DNA of 64,000 nucleotides from NCBI GenBank assembly GCA_945871915.1, contig CAMBXO010000006.1:62001-126000 (forward strand), read 5' to 3'. This DNA comes from Singulisphaera sp. GP187. GTDB lineage: Bacteria > Planctomycetota > Phycisphaerae > Phycisphaerales > SM1A02. The position numbers were made by a program, and so were the translations under genes. Below the pieces are notes generated by a model. It was not told the origin of the DNA, did not search any database, and saw only the letters and a list, made by a program, of their open reading frames with translations. Below are positions 8,115-17,989 of this stretch, piece by piece; the first letter of the stretch is position 1, and each line of letters opens with the position of its first letter.

Positions 8115-10802
8115 ATGCGTCAATTTCAGAGGTCAGCCTTTGTGGTGGGTGCGGCCATCACCGCGTTGGTGTTGCTGACAGATTTCATGGGACTCTTTCG
8201 CTGGCTGGAGGATTGGACGCTCGACATCCGGCTACGCGACGGTCGATGGGAACCTGAACACCCCAGCGAGCACTTGCGACTCGTTGCGATCGATGACGCA
8301 AGTCTGGACACGATTGGTCGCTGGCCTTGGCCGCGGTCAACCATCGCCATGGCAGTTGAAGAAATTGCTCGATCGGGAGCGGCGGTGGCCGCCTTCGATA
8401 TTTTGTTCTTGGAACCCGAGGAAGGAACTGATGGCGACCGCAGACTTGCCGAGGCAATGCGTTCACTGAAATCGGTCGTGGCTCTGAGTGTGCGTGAAGA
8501 GAAGAGTCTCGACGCCGTCTGGGAGACACCGGCTGGCCGTGCCTCTCTGAATGCCTTGGCACTTGCGTGCCGAAATGGAATCGATCGGGACATTCAAGTC
8601 ATCGTCGATGAGTCGAAGGTGCCCGAGCCATTTCGGAGCCGAATTCTTGATCGACCAGCGACGTATAAGGCCCTCGGTGCCTGGCTTGTGCTGGAGCAAG
8701 AGCGAAAAGAGAATCGATTACCACGAGATTCAGAATCGTTTGTCGCCCTCATGCTTGGCGGAGGCGTGGATGCACAACGCATCGGAAATTTTGGCGAGCG
8801 GCCACTCATCCAGCGAGCATGGGAACGGGGTGAGAGTTGGAGAACCATTGGTCCATCGCTGAAGCAGAGCATGGACGCACAGGGCTCCGCACAAGACCTT
8901 CCGCCCATCCGCGAAGTGGCCTCAGCAGCCAGCATGTTTGGCGTTGTCAATGCCGAGCCAGATCGCTTTGATGGGCGGTTGCGCCGCGTGTCGCCGTTGT
9001 TTGCAACTGATCGCGGTCTTGCGCCGCAACTCGGAATCGCAGCCGCGCTCGCGTTTATGGGAAAGAGTGCACACGACATGGAATTGAAGGGTGACACGCT
9101 TCACCTTGGCGATCGAGCCTTTCAATTGCGACGAGGCAAGTTGACCTTGGATTGGTCGACGGACTTGCTTGCCGGCTACGGAAATTCGGTTGGCGGATCG
9201 CAGCATGACACAGCGGTGATCAGTATTGGGCGATTGGTGGAACAGGCTCAGAATCGAAAGCGTGTGGTGCAACAGAAACACCGGCTTGCAGAACTCGGGC
9301 TCGATATTGCAAAGGGGCTGCTGGGTCGTGACGAGGCGTGGTTTCAAGAAGCATCCAAGAGTGACCGCTTCAAGCACGAGGTCGACGACATATGGACGAA
9401 CGATTATGCCGATGCGGCAGATGATCCCGATTTGACTCCAGAGCAAAGAGTGGCGGTTGCGTCCCTGCGTGAGTGGCGGCTCTTGGAATCCGCCGCCACC
9501 GATGGTGCGATCAAAGTTGCCGAGGTGGATCAATCGATTCAGAAAATCTTGAAGGGGACCTTGGTGTTCGTTGGCTTTACGGCAACAGGCGTGATGGCGG
9601 ACATGGTGAACACGATTTTTGACCCGCGTACCCCCGGCGTGTTTGGACACATTGGTGTGGCAGACATGATCCTGAACAATCGATCTCTGCGGTTTGCACC
9701 GGCGTGGACTTCCTCCATCGCCATTCTTCTGCTTGGGCTTACGGCGGCGGTGGTGGCCGCCCGGTTTGGTGCCGGTGCGGGCTTTGCAGCGCTGCTGATT
9801 TTGTTGATTGGATACGCGGGGGTTCTCGGCATTGTCGGATTTGACCGCTTCGATGTGGTGTACCCCATGGCCGCACCGGTCTCGGCAGGTCTTGGGAGTT
9901 GGGTGATCGCCACGGCGGCCGTGGCCATGATGAATCAAAGGGAACGGAAACGCATACAGAAACAGTTCCGGGCACGAGTGAGTCCGCAATTGGTCGACAT
10001 GCTTGCAGAAAATCCAAAGGCACTCTCCATGGAGGGCGTTGAGCGAGAAACCTCCATTCTGTTTTGCGATCTCGCCGGATTCACGACCATTAGTGAAACA
10101 ATTGGTGGACCTGAAGTGGTGCGAACGCTCAATCTGTACATGGGGGCTTTGACACGCGAACTGACCGAGAAGCGTGCATATGTCAATAAGTTTCTAGGCG
10201 ATGGCCTGCTTGCGTTTTGGAGCGCGTTCGATGAGGAGCCAGACCAGTGTGCATTGGCCGTCGCGGGCGCGATGGCGTGCCAGAAAATTGTGAAGGAGAT
10301 TGGCGAGCGACCAGAGCGTGCCGGCCTTCCACCGATTTCACTCCGCATTGGTATCGCAACAGGCAAGGTGGTCATTGGTGACTGTGGCGCACCGCCGGAC
10401 CTGAACGATTACACCGTGATCGGTGATACGGCCAATCTTTCCAGCCGCCTCGAAAGTGCCAACAAGCAATTTGGTACCAGTGTGCTGGTGGATGGCCGAA
10501 CAGCAGAAGGTGCTCGATCTGCCGGGCTGCCTTTGTGCAAACTTGGCCGGGTGGTCGTGGTCGGGCAAAGTGTTCCGGTCGAGGTCCTTGAAGTCTGTCT
10601 TGAACCAAATCCCTTGGAACGCATCACCATGACAGAAGCGGCGGTGGAATGTTTTGGGAGAGCCGATTTCGACGGAGCGAAAATTGCATGGAGCCGCTTG
10701 GAGGCAAGATTTGGTCCATGCAAGACCGCCGCGGCATTTCAGGATGCCATGAAGAACCCAAACGATTTGCGAGATGGGGTTCTGCGTCTTCGCGCAAAGT
10801 GA
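8115..10802 (+). CDS. CHASE2-domain adenylate/guanylate cyclase
   Basis: An 895-residue inner-membrane receptor cyclase that would make cAMP (or cGMP) in response to a periplasmic signal. One transmembrane helix (about 8-28) precedes a CHASE2 sensor domain with its hallmark DIRLRDGRW and AIDDASLDTIGRWPW. Three helices at about 531-613 return the chain to the cytoplasm. The class III cyclase domain (about 640-860) has both metal-binding aspartates, D652 (FCDLAGFT) and D696 (GDGLLAFW), the transition-state pair N774 and R778, and K692/T767 at the base-selecting positions, a pair common in bacterial adenylate cyclases. It should therefore be active. It follows the FecR pair after 83 bases with no strong terminator. 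Its stop is one base from the stop of the convergent phosphatase gene. Confidence 0.88.
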   Translation: MRQFQRSAFVVGAAITALVLLTDFMGLFRWLEDWTLDIRLRDGRWEPEHPSEHLRLVAIDDASLDTIGRWPWPRSTIAMAVEEIARSGAAVAAFDILFLEPEEGTDGDRRLAEAMRSLKSVVALSVREEKSLDAVWETPAGRASLNALALACRNGIDRDIQVIVDESKVPEPFRSRILDRPATYKALGAWLVLEQERKENRLPRDSESFVALMLGGGVDAQRIGNFGERPLIQRAWERGESWRTIGPSLKQSMDAQGSAQDLPPIREVASAASMFGVVNAEPDRFDGRLRRVSPLFATDRGLAPQLGIAAALAFMGKSAHDMELKGDTLHLGDRAFQLRRGKLTLDWSTDLLAGYGNSVGGSQHDTAVISIGRLVEQAQNRKRVVQQKHRLAELGLDIAKGLLGRDEAWFQEASKSDRFKHEVDDIWTNDYADAADDPDLTPEQRVAVASLREWRLLESAATDGAIKVAEVDQSIQKILKGTLVFVGFTATGVMADMVNTIFDPRTPGVFGHIGVADMILNNRSLRFAPAWTSSIAILLLGLTAAVVAARFGAGAGFAALLILLIGYAGVLGIVGFDRFDVVYPMAAPVSAGLGSWVIATAAVAMMNQRERKRIQKQFRARVSPQLVDMLAENPKALSMEGVERETSILFCDLAGFTTISETIGGPEVVRTLNLYMGALTRELTEKRAYVNKFLGDGLLAFWSAFDEEPDQCALAVAGAMACQKIVKEIGERPERAGLPPISLRIGIATGKVVIGDCGAPPDLNDYTVIGDTANLSSRLESANKQFGTSVLVDGRTAEGARSAGLPLCKLGRVVVVGQSVPVEVLEVCLEPNPLERITMTEAAVECFGRADFDGAKIAWSRLEARFGPCKTAAAFQDAMKNPNDLRDGVLRLRAK

Positions 10803-10803
10803 A

Positions 10804-12141
10804 TTACGACCAGGCGACGCGCTTCAAGATGATGGCCGTGCAATCGTCCTTGGCCGCAAGACCACTACGCCACGCTTTCACCGCAGCATCGCATGCGTGC
10901 AGAATGGCTTGAGGGGATTCGGTGCGCATGGATCGAATCAAGTCCTCACATCGAGCCTGCTGCCACTGTTCCCCCTTTGAATCTTCGCTTTCAAAATAGC
11001 CGTCCGTCAGAGCAATCAATAGGTCACCTGGGCTCATATGCAAACGCGTTCGTTCATCGGGCAATTCCTCAGGAACAATTCCCATTGGCGGCGTATCCGT
11101 TGGCAAGGTGACAAAATCGTTCGTTGCCGCGCGGAAATGTAAGACAGGTCCTTGTCCTGCGGCGATGCATTCAACCCGTCCGGTGGCGAGTTCGACTCGG
11201 GCATACCACCCTGTCACAAATCGCCCCATGGGCAGGTCCTGACAGAGTTGGCGATTGGTTTCCGAAACGATTCGCTCCATGGGTTGATTCATTCGAAGGC
11301 CTACGCGAAGCATGGCGCGCGCCTGCATAGCGCTCAAAGCGCTGTCGATGCCGTGCCCGGTCGCGTCTGCAATAAGCAGCACCAATTCATCGACGGTCTC
11401 CGAGGGATCGACAATTTGTAAATTGGAGACCGGAATCACATCAAATGCATCGCCGCCGCACTGTTCGGCAGGTTCACTTGCGGCAGCAATCTGCCAAGTA
11501 TCCAACGTAGGGAACGAGGCAGGGAAACTGCTCTGCTGAATGAACTTGGCTGCTTGAAGATCTCGTTCCAATCGCTCGCGAGCGACGCGATCTTCAATCA
11601 GGCGACCACGCCGGATGGCTACGGCTGCTTGCGCTGCAAGCCCCGATGCGATCGCTTCATCGGCTGGTCCAAAGATTCCTGTTCGGTGATTCAAGACTTG
11701 TGCAACGCCGACGAGTCCGCCTTCGTGATCGAGAAGGGGAATGGCCAAGATGGTCTTGGTTTTGTAACCCGTCGCAAGATCAATATTGCGGTTGAACCTG
11801 GAGTCAGCGTACGCATCTGGGATGTTCACAATGCAACGGCCGCTTGCTGCGGCACCGGCGATGCCACGATTGGCAGGGATACGAATAACGCTGGGCGAAT
11901 CCTTTCCGCCCAGCCCATGCGCAACCTGCGTGAATAACTCATTGGATGCACCATCAAATTCAAAGACGGTTGCTCGCTCGGCATCAAGCAGATCCCGTAA
12001 CGCATCAATGACCGTGAAAAGAACTTCAGCCAAATCACCCGTCTCTGCCAGCCGGCGTGACACCGCGAGCAGCTTGCCAACCGCATCAGGTGGAAGCGAG
12101 CCCCTTTCTTTGCTCTCGTTGTGTGGTGCTGGGTGACTCAT
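10804..12141 (-). CDS. GAF-domain SpoIIE/RsbU-type PP2C serine phosphatase
   Basis: A 445-residue cytoplasmic signalling phosphatase. A GAF sensor domain occupies about residues 35-178. A helical linker (180-205) leads to a PPM/SpoIIE phosphatase domain (about 215-440) with the expected metal-binding acidic residues at D231/D234 (GGDAFD), D259 (ADATGHG) and the closing DDCTAI. RsbU-type enzymes dephosphorylate STAS-domain anti-sigma-factor antagonists in partner-switching cascades. No anti-sigma or STAS gene is in the window, so its partner is elsewhere. It is the last gene of a leftward set after the dehydrogenase and enolase genes, 10 bases behind enolase, so it is probably co-transcribed with glycolytic functions. 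The GAF ligand is unknown. Confidence 0.85.
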   Translation of the reverse strand: MSHPAPHNESKERGSLPPDAVGKLLAVSRRLAETGDLAEVLFTVIDALRDLLDAERATVFEFDGASNELFTQVAHGLGGKDSPSVIRIPANRGIAGAAASGRCIVNIPDAYADSRFNRNIDLATGYKTKTILAIPLLDHEGGLVGVAQVLNHRTGIFGPADEAIASGLAAQAAVAIRRGRLIEDRVARERLERDLQAAKFIQQSSFPASFPTLDTWQIAAASEPAEQCGGDAFDVIPVSNLQIVDPSETVDELVLLIADATGHGIDSALSAMQARAMLRVGLRMNQPMERIVSETNRQLCQDLPMGRFVTGWYARVELATGRVECIAAGQGPVLHFRAATNDFVTLPTDTPPMGIVPEELPDERTRLHMSPGDLLIALTDGYFESEDSKGEQWQQARCEDLIRSMRTESPQAILHACDAAVKAWRSGLAAKDDCTAIILKRVAWS

Positions 12142-12151
12142 GATGCACTAC

Positions 12152-13492
<1,341 letters not shown>

Positions 13493-14440
13493 TCAAATCA
13501 TGGGTGCGGGGTACGAGGGCTTACGGCCCTGAAGTACGGCAACAACATCGCGAACGACCCAACTCATGTTGTCGGTTGCAGATCGAGTTCGACTTGCGAT
13601 ATGCGGGTAGAGAAGTGCATTGGAAAGACCAAGCAGTGGGTGTTGGGCAGAAAAGGGTTCTGGGTCATGCACATCAAGCATGGCTGTTGCGGCTGGATTG
13701 CTTCGCAAGAACTGCGAGAGGGCCTCATGGTCGAGCACCATGCCGCGACTTGTATTGATCAACAGCACATCCGACTTCATGCTCCGCACAAGGGACGCAT
13801 TCACAAAGTGCCGATTGGATTCGCGACCGTCGATATGAAGCGAAATCACATCGCTGCACGCAAAGAGTTCGGTAGCCGAAACGGGCTTGGCACGATGCGT
13901 GGCCTCAGCTGGGATTGGAAGCAAGTCATGGAACACCACCTTCATGCCGATCGCATGTGCAACAGTGGCCACACGGGAGCCGATGCGCCCGAATCCAAGA
14001 ATGCCAAGAGTGCATTCATTCAATTGCCGATTTCCACATGCGGCTTCTCGCAAGGTTTCCCATTGCATGTAATCAACCGCACGCTGCAGCCTGGTTCGCG
14101 GTCGAAGTGCGTCACACAGAAGACCGATCACGCATTCAACGACGGCTTGCGTGTTGGCATTGGGTGTATGCACGACTGCAATCGAGCGGCGCGCGCACGC
14201 TTTGCAATCAATGTTGTCTAACCCCACACCTGCCCGACCAATGACCTTGAGTGAGGGGAGCCGCTGAAGCAATGCCTCGTCCACTTTGGTTGCGGTTCGA
14301 ATCACCAACCCCTGAATCTGACTGCTGGCGGCCTGAAACTCCGGTGTCGGGGGCCCAGCTTCCAGAATGGTGCAATGGCTCGCAAGCCACTCAAGGGCCT
14401 TCCCTTGGCACGGTTCCGTGACGCAAACAAGGGGAGGCAT
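13493..14440 (-). CDS. D-2-hydroxyacid dehydrogenase, phosphoglycerate dehydrogenase-like
   Basis: A 315-residue NAD-dependent dehydrogenase of the SerA/2-hydroxyacid family. The nucleotide-binding Rossmann motif is GILGFGRIGSRVA (about residues 146-158). The catalytic triad is complete: R232 (INTSRG), E261 (HDPEP) and H280 (PHIAS). The N-terminal part has the family GRAGVGLDNID motif. It lacks the C-terminal ACT or ASB domains of long PGDHs, so it matches short-form SerA, glyoxylate/hydroxypyruvate reductase or related enzymes. The adjacent enolase favours a 3-carbon phosphoglycerate or hydroxypyruvate substrate, but this is inference. I use the ATG at 14440 rather than a TTG at 14446, because a TACCTT box sits exactly six bases upstream of it. 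Confidence 0.85.
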   Translation of the reverse strand: MPPLVCVTEPCQGKALEWLASHCTILEAGPPTPEFQAASSQIQGLVIRTATKVDEALLQRLPSLKVIGRAGVGLDNIDCKACARRSIAVVHTPNANTQAVVECVIGLLCDALRPRTRLQRAVDYMQWETLREAACGNRQLNECTLGILGFGRIGSRVATVAHAIGMKVVFHDLLPIPAEATHRAKPVSATELFACSDVISLHIDGRESNRHFVNASLVRSMKSDVLLINTSRGMVLDHEALSQFLRSNPAATAMLDVHDPEPFSAQHPLLGLSNALLYPHIASRTRSATDNMSWVVRDVVAVLQGRKPSYPAPMI

Positions 14441-14442
14441 AG

Positions 14443-14462
14443 CCAAAAGGTAGCCTTTTTGG
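14443..14462. promoter_or_regulatory. Inverted repeat over the -10 box of the dehydrogenase gene
   Basis: CCAAAAGG, three bases, then CCTTTTTGG form a near-perfect inverted repeat (one extra T). It covers the minus-strand TACCTT hexamer (14447-14452) that lies six bases before the ATG at 14440. This position would let a bound repressor block transcription. Alternatively it is simply A/T-rich promoter DNA. Confidence 0.3.
14447..14452 (-). promoter_or_regulatory. -10-like TACCTT box, leaderless start of the dehydrogenase operon
   Basis: Minus-strand TACCTT, six bases, then ATG at 14440. It supports that ATG and a leaderless transcript for the dehydrogenase-eno-phosphatase set. Confidence 0.4.
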
Positions 14463-14567
14463 GCAGAAGCGTGGTTTTCGGACCATCAGGCCTTGCGTTC
14501 TGGCAGCCATATCGGATTCTGAATCACATTCTTGCCTTGTTCCCGTTTATGGAATTGGAAATCTCGC

Positions 14568-16121
14568 ATGCCACGTCGATTTGGAACCAGTCTTGCACTC
14601 TCAGCCCTTGCGGTCGCAACGCAGGCATTTGCTACCAGTGATGGTGGGCTTGCCGCGTTGCAGGCGCGACTTGGAAGCAACACTCCAACTGGTAACGGCA
14701 TTGGGGTTATGCAAGTCGAAGCGCCGATGACTTCGGGCGGATCAGACTTTGCGCCGGATGTGACCAATAGCGAGTTCATTGGAAAGAGCATCGTTGTCAT
14801 GAACACACCGTTGAGTGCCGGGTGGCATGCAACCAATGTGGCCATGCGTTTGTATGGGGCGCAGACTTCAATGGCTCATGGAATTTCCAATGCCTGGGTG
14901 TACAACACCTCCAATTGGGTAAACGACAATCTCAATGTCGGCAAAGGCTCAACGGCTCCAACCACTCTGCCACATGCCGGGATTCGTGTCATGAACCACT
15001 CGTGGCTGAGCACCTATGGAAGTGCAGCGCCTGATCGCGAGGCGGTCCGCCGAATCGATTATCAGATGACGCGAGATGGCGTGCTGGCAGTCTGCGGAGA
15101 GAACAACGGAGCAGGTTCCACGCGGTATCCCTTGATGGGTGATTGCTTCAATGGGATCAGCGTCGGGCGAACCGATCTGCAGCACTCGGCTGGTGATACC
15201 GCAGCGGCCAGCGACGCGCCGGGCCGCATGAAGCCCGAATTGATTGCACCCGGACAATTCACCAGCTTTTCCGCGCCCACCGTTGGGGCCGCAGCATCGC
15301 TTCTGTTTGAAACTTTTCAGTCGACGAGCAGTTCCGGCATAACCAACGCTCAAAAGTGTCAGGCTGTGAAAGCCTGTTTGCTCGGCGGTGCCGACCGCGA
15401 CGCATCATGGGCCAACAATGCTCCAGCGTCTGGAACCAATCGAGGTGTTGCAACCAAACCGCTGGATGCGTTGCGAGGGAGTGGTGAGTTGAATGTTGAT
15501 CAATCCCATCTCATGCTGACAAGCGAACGGGTGGATGGTGCGACGACGATTGCGGCAACGGCCGAGGCCGCATCGACTGGATGGGGAACCGCCACGCTGC
15601 TTCCGTCTGGCAAGGGATATTGGCGGTTCCGTTTGTACCAACCTGCAGCATCACTCGCCTTTACCGTGGTGTGGCCGCGAACGGTGGTCAGCTCATTCAC
15701 CAGTTACACATCGGCCAACATGAATCTTCGGATGCAGCGTGCCCTCAATGGAGCCACGCAACTTCGGCCGCTTGAGGGAGACGGCGGATTGGCAACCTTT
15801 GGAAGCGGCAATGTTTCAAGCAATTCAGCGGTGGACAATGTGGAGACCATTCAACTGCGTGATTTGCAGCCCGGTGAATACATTGTCGAACTCAGTCGCA
15901 GCGACTCGATCGGAGCCAATTTCACCGGATATGCGGCATGGTCGATCGATCCGGCCGCCATCGGAATTGCCGGCGATGTCGATGGTTCCGGATCTGTGGA
16001 CTACGGAGACGTGGCGCTGGTGGTGCTTAGCTTTGGTGACGACGAACCGATTGCCGACATCGATGCCAACGGAACGGTGGACTACGGAGACATCGCGTTG
16101 GTGCTCCTGAACTTCGGTTGA
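14568..16121 (+). CDS. Secreted subtilase-like (S8) protein with dockerin-like tail
   Basis: A 517-residue exported protein; the ATG at 14568 gives a good signal peptide (MPRRFGTSLALSALAVATQAFA). The central part looks like a peptidase S8 fold: H87 in AGWHATNVA fits the HGT position, N178-N180 the oxyanion region, and S235 in FSAPTVGAAA the nucleophile (usually GTSMAAP). The normal DTG aspartate is not visible; the aligned stretch GIGVMQVEAP offers E51 instead, so activity is doubtful. Residues about 470-517 contain two dockerin-type calcium-binding repeats, GDVDGSGSVDYGDVALVVL and ADIDANGTVDYGDIALVLL. Such dockerin-like C-termini are common on secreted planctomycete proteins and need not imply a cellulosome. 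It is divergent from the dehydrogenase operon. Confidence 0.72.
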   Translation: MPRRFGTSLALSALAVATQAFATSDGGLAALQARLGSNTPTGNGIGVMQVEAPMTSGGSDFAPDVTNSEFIGKSIVVMNTPLSAGWHATNVAMRLYGAQTSMAHGISNAWVYNTSNWVNDNLNVGKGSTAPTTLPHAGIRVMNHSWLSTYGSAAPDREAVRRIDYQMTRDGVLAVCGENNGAGSTRYPLMGDCFNGISVGRTDLQHSAGDTAAASDAPGRMKPELIAPGQFTSFSAPTVGAAASLLFETFQSTSSSGITNAQKCQAVKACLLGGADRDASWANNAPASGTNRGVATKPLDALRGSGELNVDQSHLMLTSERVDGATTIAATAEAASTGWGTATLLPSGKGYWRFRLYQPAASLAFTVVWPRTVVSSFTSYTSANMNLRMQRALNGATQLRPLEGDGGLATFGSGNVSSNSAVDNVETIQLRDLQPGEYIVELSRSDSIGANFTGYAAWSIDPAAIGIAGDVDGSGSVDYGDVALVVLSFGDDEPIADIDANGTVDYGDIALVLLNFG

Positions 16122-16134
16122 GTCGCACGCGTCA

Positions 16135-16140
16135 TACACT
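16135..16140 (+). promoter_or_regulatory. -10-like TACACT box, leaderless start of the ABC permease
   Basis: TACACT, six bases, then GTG at 16147. The spacing supports the GTG start. The box lies just after the stop codon of the subtilase gene. Confidence 0.4.
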
Positions 16141-16146
16141 CACCGT

Positions 16147-17943
16147 GTGCATGGCCGCACTCGCGATCGATTTCAACTTGTGCTGCTCGCAGCGATCTTG
16201 GGCATCTGCCTTCTCTGGCCGCTGTGGCTCATGTTGCGGGGTGCCTTTCGAACCAATGATGGAAGCCATTGGACAGCGTTTCATGTTTTAGAAGTGTTCC
16301 GCGACCCATCCACCAGAGACGGATTGCTGCATGCACTTGGAATCGCCGGTCTGGTCACGATCGGAACGGTGGCAATTGCCATGCCACTGGCCATGGTCAC
16401 CACACGATTCAAGTTTCCGGGCAAGTCGATCCTTAGTGGGCTGCTCCTGCTTCCACTGATTCTTCCGCCGTTTGTGGGTGCCATTGGACTTCGGCATGTC
16501 TTAGGGCGGGAAGGGTCGATCAATGCGTTGCTGATGCAATGGGGATGGGTTCATGAAGGCATCGACTTTGTTGGTCGCGGAGGTTTCTGGGCGATCGTGT
16601 TGCTGGAAATGCTCGCGTTGTATCCAATCGTTTACCTGAATCTCACCGCGGCGCTTGCAAATTTGGATCCATCCCTTGACGAAGCGGCAGAAAATCTTGG
16701 TGGAAGTGCATGGACTCGATTTCGCCGCATCACGCTGCCGCTGATTCTTCCCGGAATCTTTGCCGGTGCGGTGATTGTGTTCATCTGGAGCTTTACCGAA
16801 CTGGGCACGCCGCTCATGTTTGAATATCGCTCGATCACCAGCGTGCAAATCTTTGAGGGCTTGAAGGACATGCAATCGAGCCGCCGGCCGTTTGCACTGG
16901 TGGCGGTCATGCTTGCGGTTGCCATGGTGGTGTATGGACTCGGTCGCCGGGCCGTCGGAGGCATGACACACTCGATGCATGCCAAGGCAAGTTCGCCGCG
17001 CCGCGAGAGGGAAGTTGGCACCGCCGGTTTGATCGGGTGCTGGGCGCTACTCGGTGGCGTGGTATTGATCGCGGCGTTGCCACACATGGGAACCGTGCTT
17101 GCCAGTCTGTCGCCACCGGGGCAGTGGTATGGAACGGTTGTTCCGAGTGTGTGGACCGTGGATGGATGGCGCGATGCGCTGTCGCATCCGCTGGCGGTCC
17201 AAAGCATTCGCAACAGTTTGGTCTTGTCGCTCTTAGCAACGGCTGCGGCGACCGCCGTTGGATTGATGGCGGCTCGATTGGTGGTGCGAGGGAGGATCAG
17301 GGGCCGCGGGGCCATCGATGTGTTGATGATGCTTCCGCTGGCGGTTCCGGGGCTGGTGATGGCGTTTGGATTTGTGGCCATGAGCCTTGAGTGGCCGTTT
17401 GGTGGACGCATGCCCGCAGGGGTTGCAGAATTTCTGGCTGCGTGGATTCCAACAACCTGGTGGGCGTGGCTTGTCGACGCACCATTGAGGTCATGGGCCG
17501 ACATTCTTGGCGCGGATCCCAATCCATTTCCGCTGCTGGTGGTTGCATACGCCGTTCGCCGCATGCCCTATGTCGCTCGAAGTGCGGTTGCCGGACTTCA
17601 ACAGACCAGCGTTCGCCTTGAAGAAGCCGCGTATAGCGCTGGAGCAAACTGGTGGAACACCATGCGACGCATCGTCCTGCCGCTGGTTGCAGCCAATGTG
17701 GTTGCCGGCGCGTTGCTGGCATTCAGTTTCAGCATGCTGGAAGTGAGTGACAGCCTGCTGCTCGCACAACGCGAGCGACACTATCCGATGACCAAGGCGA
17801 TCTACACGCTCTACGATCGATTGGGTGATGGAGAACTGGTGGCCAGTGCGATGGGAGTCTGGGCCATGGCGTTGCTGGCCGTCACACTGCTGGGTGCGAG
17901 TGCGATCATTGGCAAGAAGATGGGAAGCCTGTTTCGCGCCTAG
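16147..17943 (+). CDS. ABC transporter permease with two fused modules (FbpB/ThiP type)
   Basis: A 598-residue inner-membrane protein containing two BPD-type permease modules in one chain, the arrangement of Fe(III), thiamine and spermidine-type importers such as FbpB and ThiP. Each module has about six transmembrane helices and an EAA loop that docks the ATPase: EAAENLGGSAWTRFRRI near residue 179 and EEAAYSAGANWWNTMRRI near residue 492. A central hydrophilic linker (about residues 275-300) joins them. No binding protein or ATPase gene is adjacent, so the substrate cannot be given; iron(III) is the commonest for this architecture. It starts with GTG, supported by a TACACT box six bases upstream. 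The next gene, nuoD, has its own promoter-like box and is unrelated in function. Confidence 0.85.
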   Translation: MHGRTRDRFQLVLLAAILGICLLWPLWLMLRGAFRTNDGSHWTAFHVLEVFRDPSTRDGLLHALGIAGLVTIGTVAIAMPLAMVTTRFKFPGKSILSGLLLLPLILPPFVGAIGLRHVLGREGSINALLMQWGWVHEGIDFVGRGGFWAIVLLEMLALYPIVYLNLTAALANLDPSLDEAAENLGGSAWTRFRRITLPLILPGIFAGAVIVFIWSFTELGTPLMFEYRSITSVQIFEGLKDMQSSRRPFALVAVMLAVAMVVYGLGRRAVGGMTHSMHAKASSPRREREVGTAGLIGCWALLGGVVLIAALPHMGTVLASLSPPGQWYGTVVPSVWTVDGWRDALSHPLAVQSIRNSLVLSLLATAAATAVGLMAARLVVRGRIRGRGAIDVLMMLPLAVPGLVMAFGFVAMSLEWPFGGRMPAGVAEFLAAWIPTTWWAWLVDAPLRSWADILGADPNPFPLLVVAYAVRRMPYVARSAVAGLQQTSVRLEEAAYSAGANWWNTMRRIVLPLVAANVVAGALLAFSFSMLEVSDSLLLAQRERHYPMTKAIYTLYDRLGDGELVASAMGVWAMALLAVTLLGASAIIGKKMGSLFRA

Positions 17944-17952
17944 CCAGTCGTG

Positions 17953-17965
17953 ACGAAACTTTCGT
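17953..17965. promoter_or_regulatory. Palindrome upstream of nuoD, candidate operator
   Basis: ACGAAACTTTCGT is a perfect 13-base inverted repeat centred on one C. It lies 12 bases upstream of the TATACT box, where a -35 contact would be expected, which suits a repressor or activator site. Confidence 0.35.
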
Positions 17966-17977
17966 GAAATCCTTGTC

Positions 17978-17983
17978 TATACT
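17978..17983 (+). promoter_or_regulatory. -10 box TATACT before nuoD, leaderless
   Basis: TATACT is followed by six bases and the nuoD ATG at 17990. The hexamer is near-consensus, so initiation at or beside the start codon is likely. Confidence 0.5.
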
Positions 17984-17989
17984 CGCTCA

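Noticed and set aside
8922-9989. A 355-codon open frame on the minus strand, antisense to the CHASE2 cyclase
   Set aside because: It lies wholly inside a well-supported gene, has no recognisable domain, and its composition (Arg/His/Cys-rich) is that of a mirror frame.
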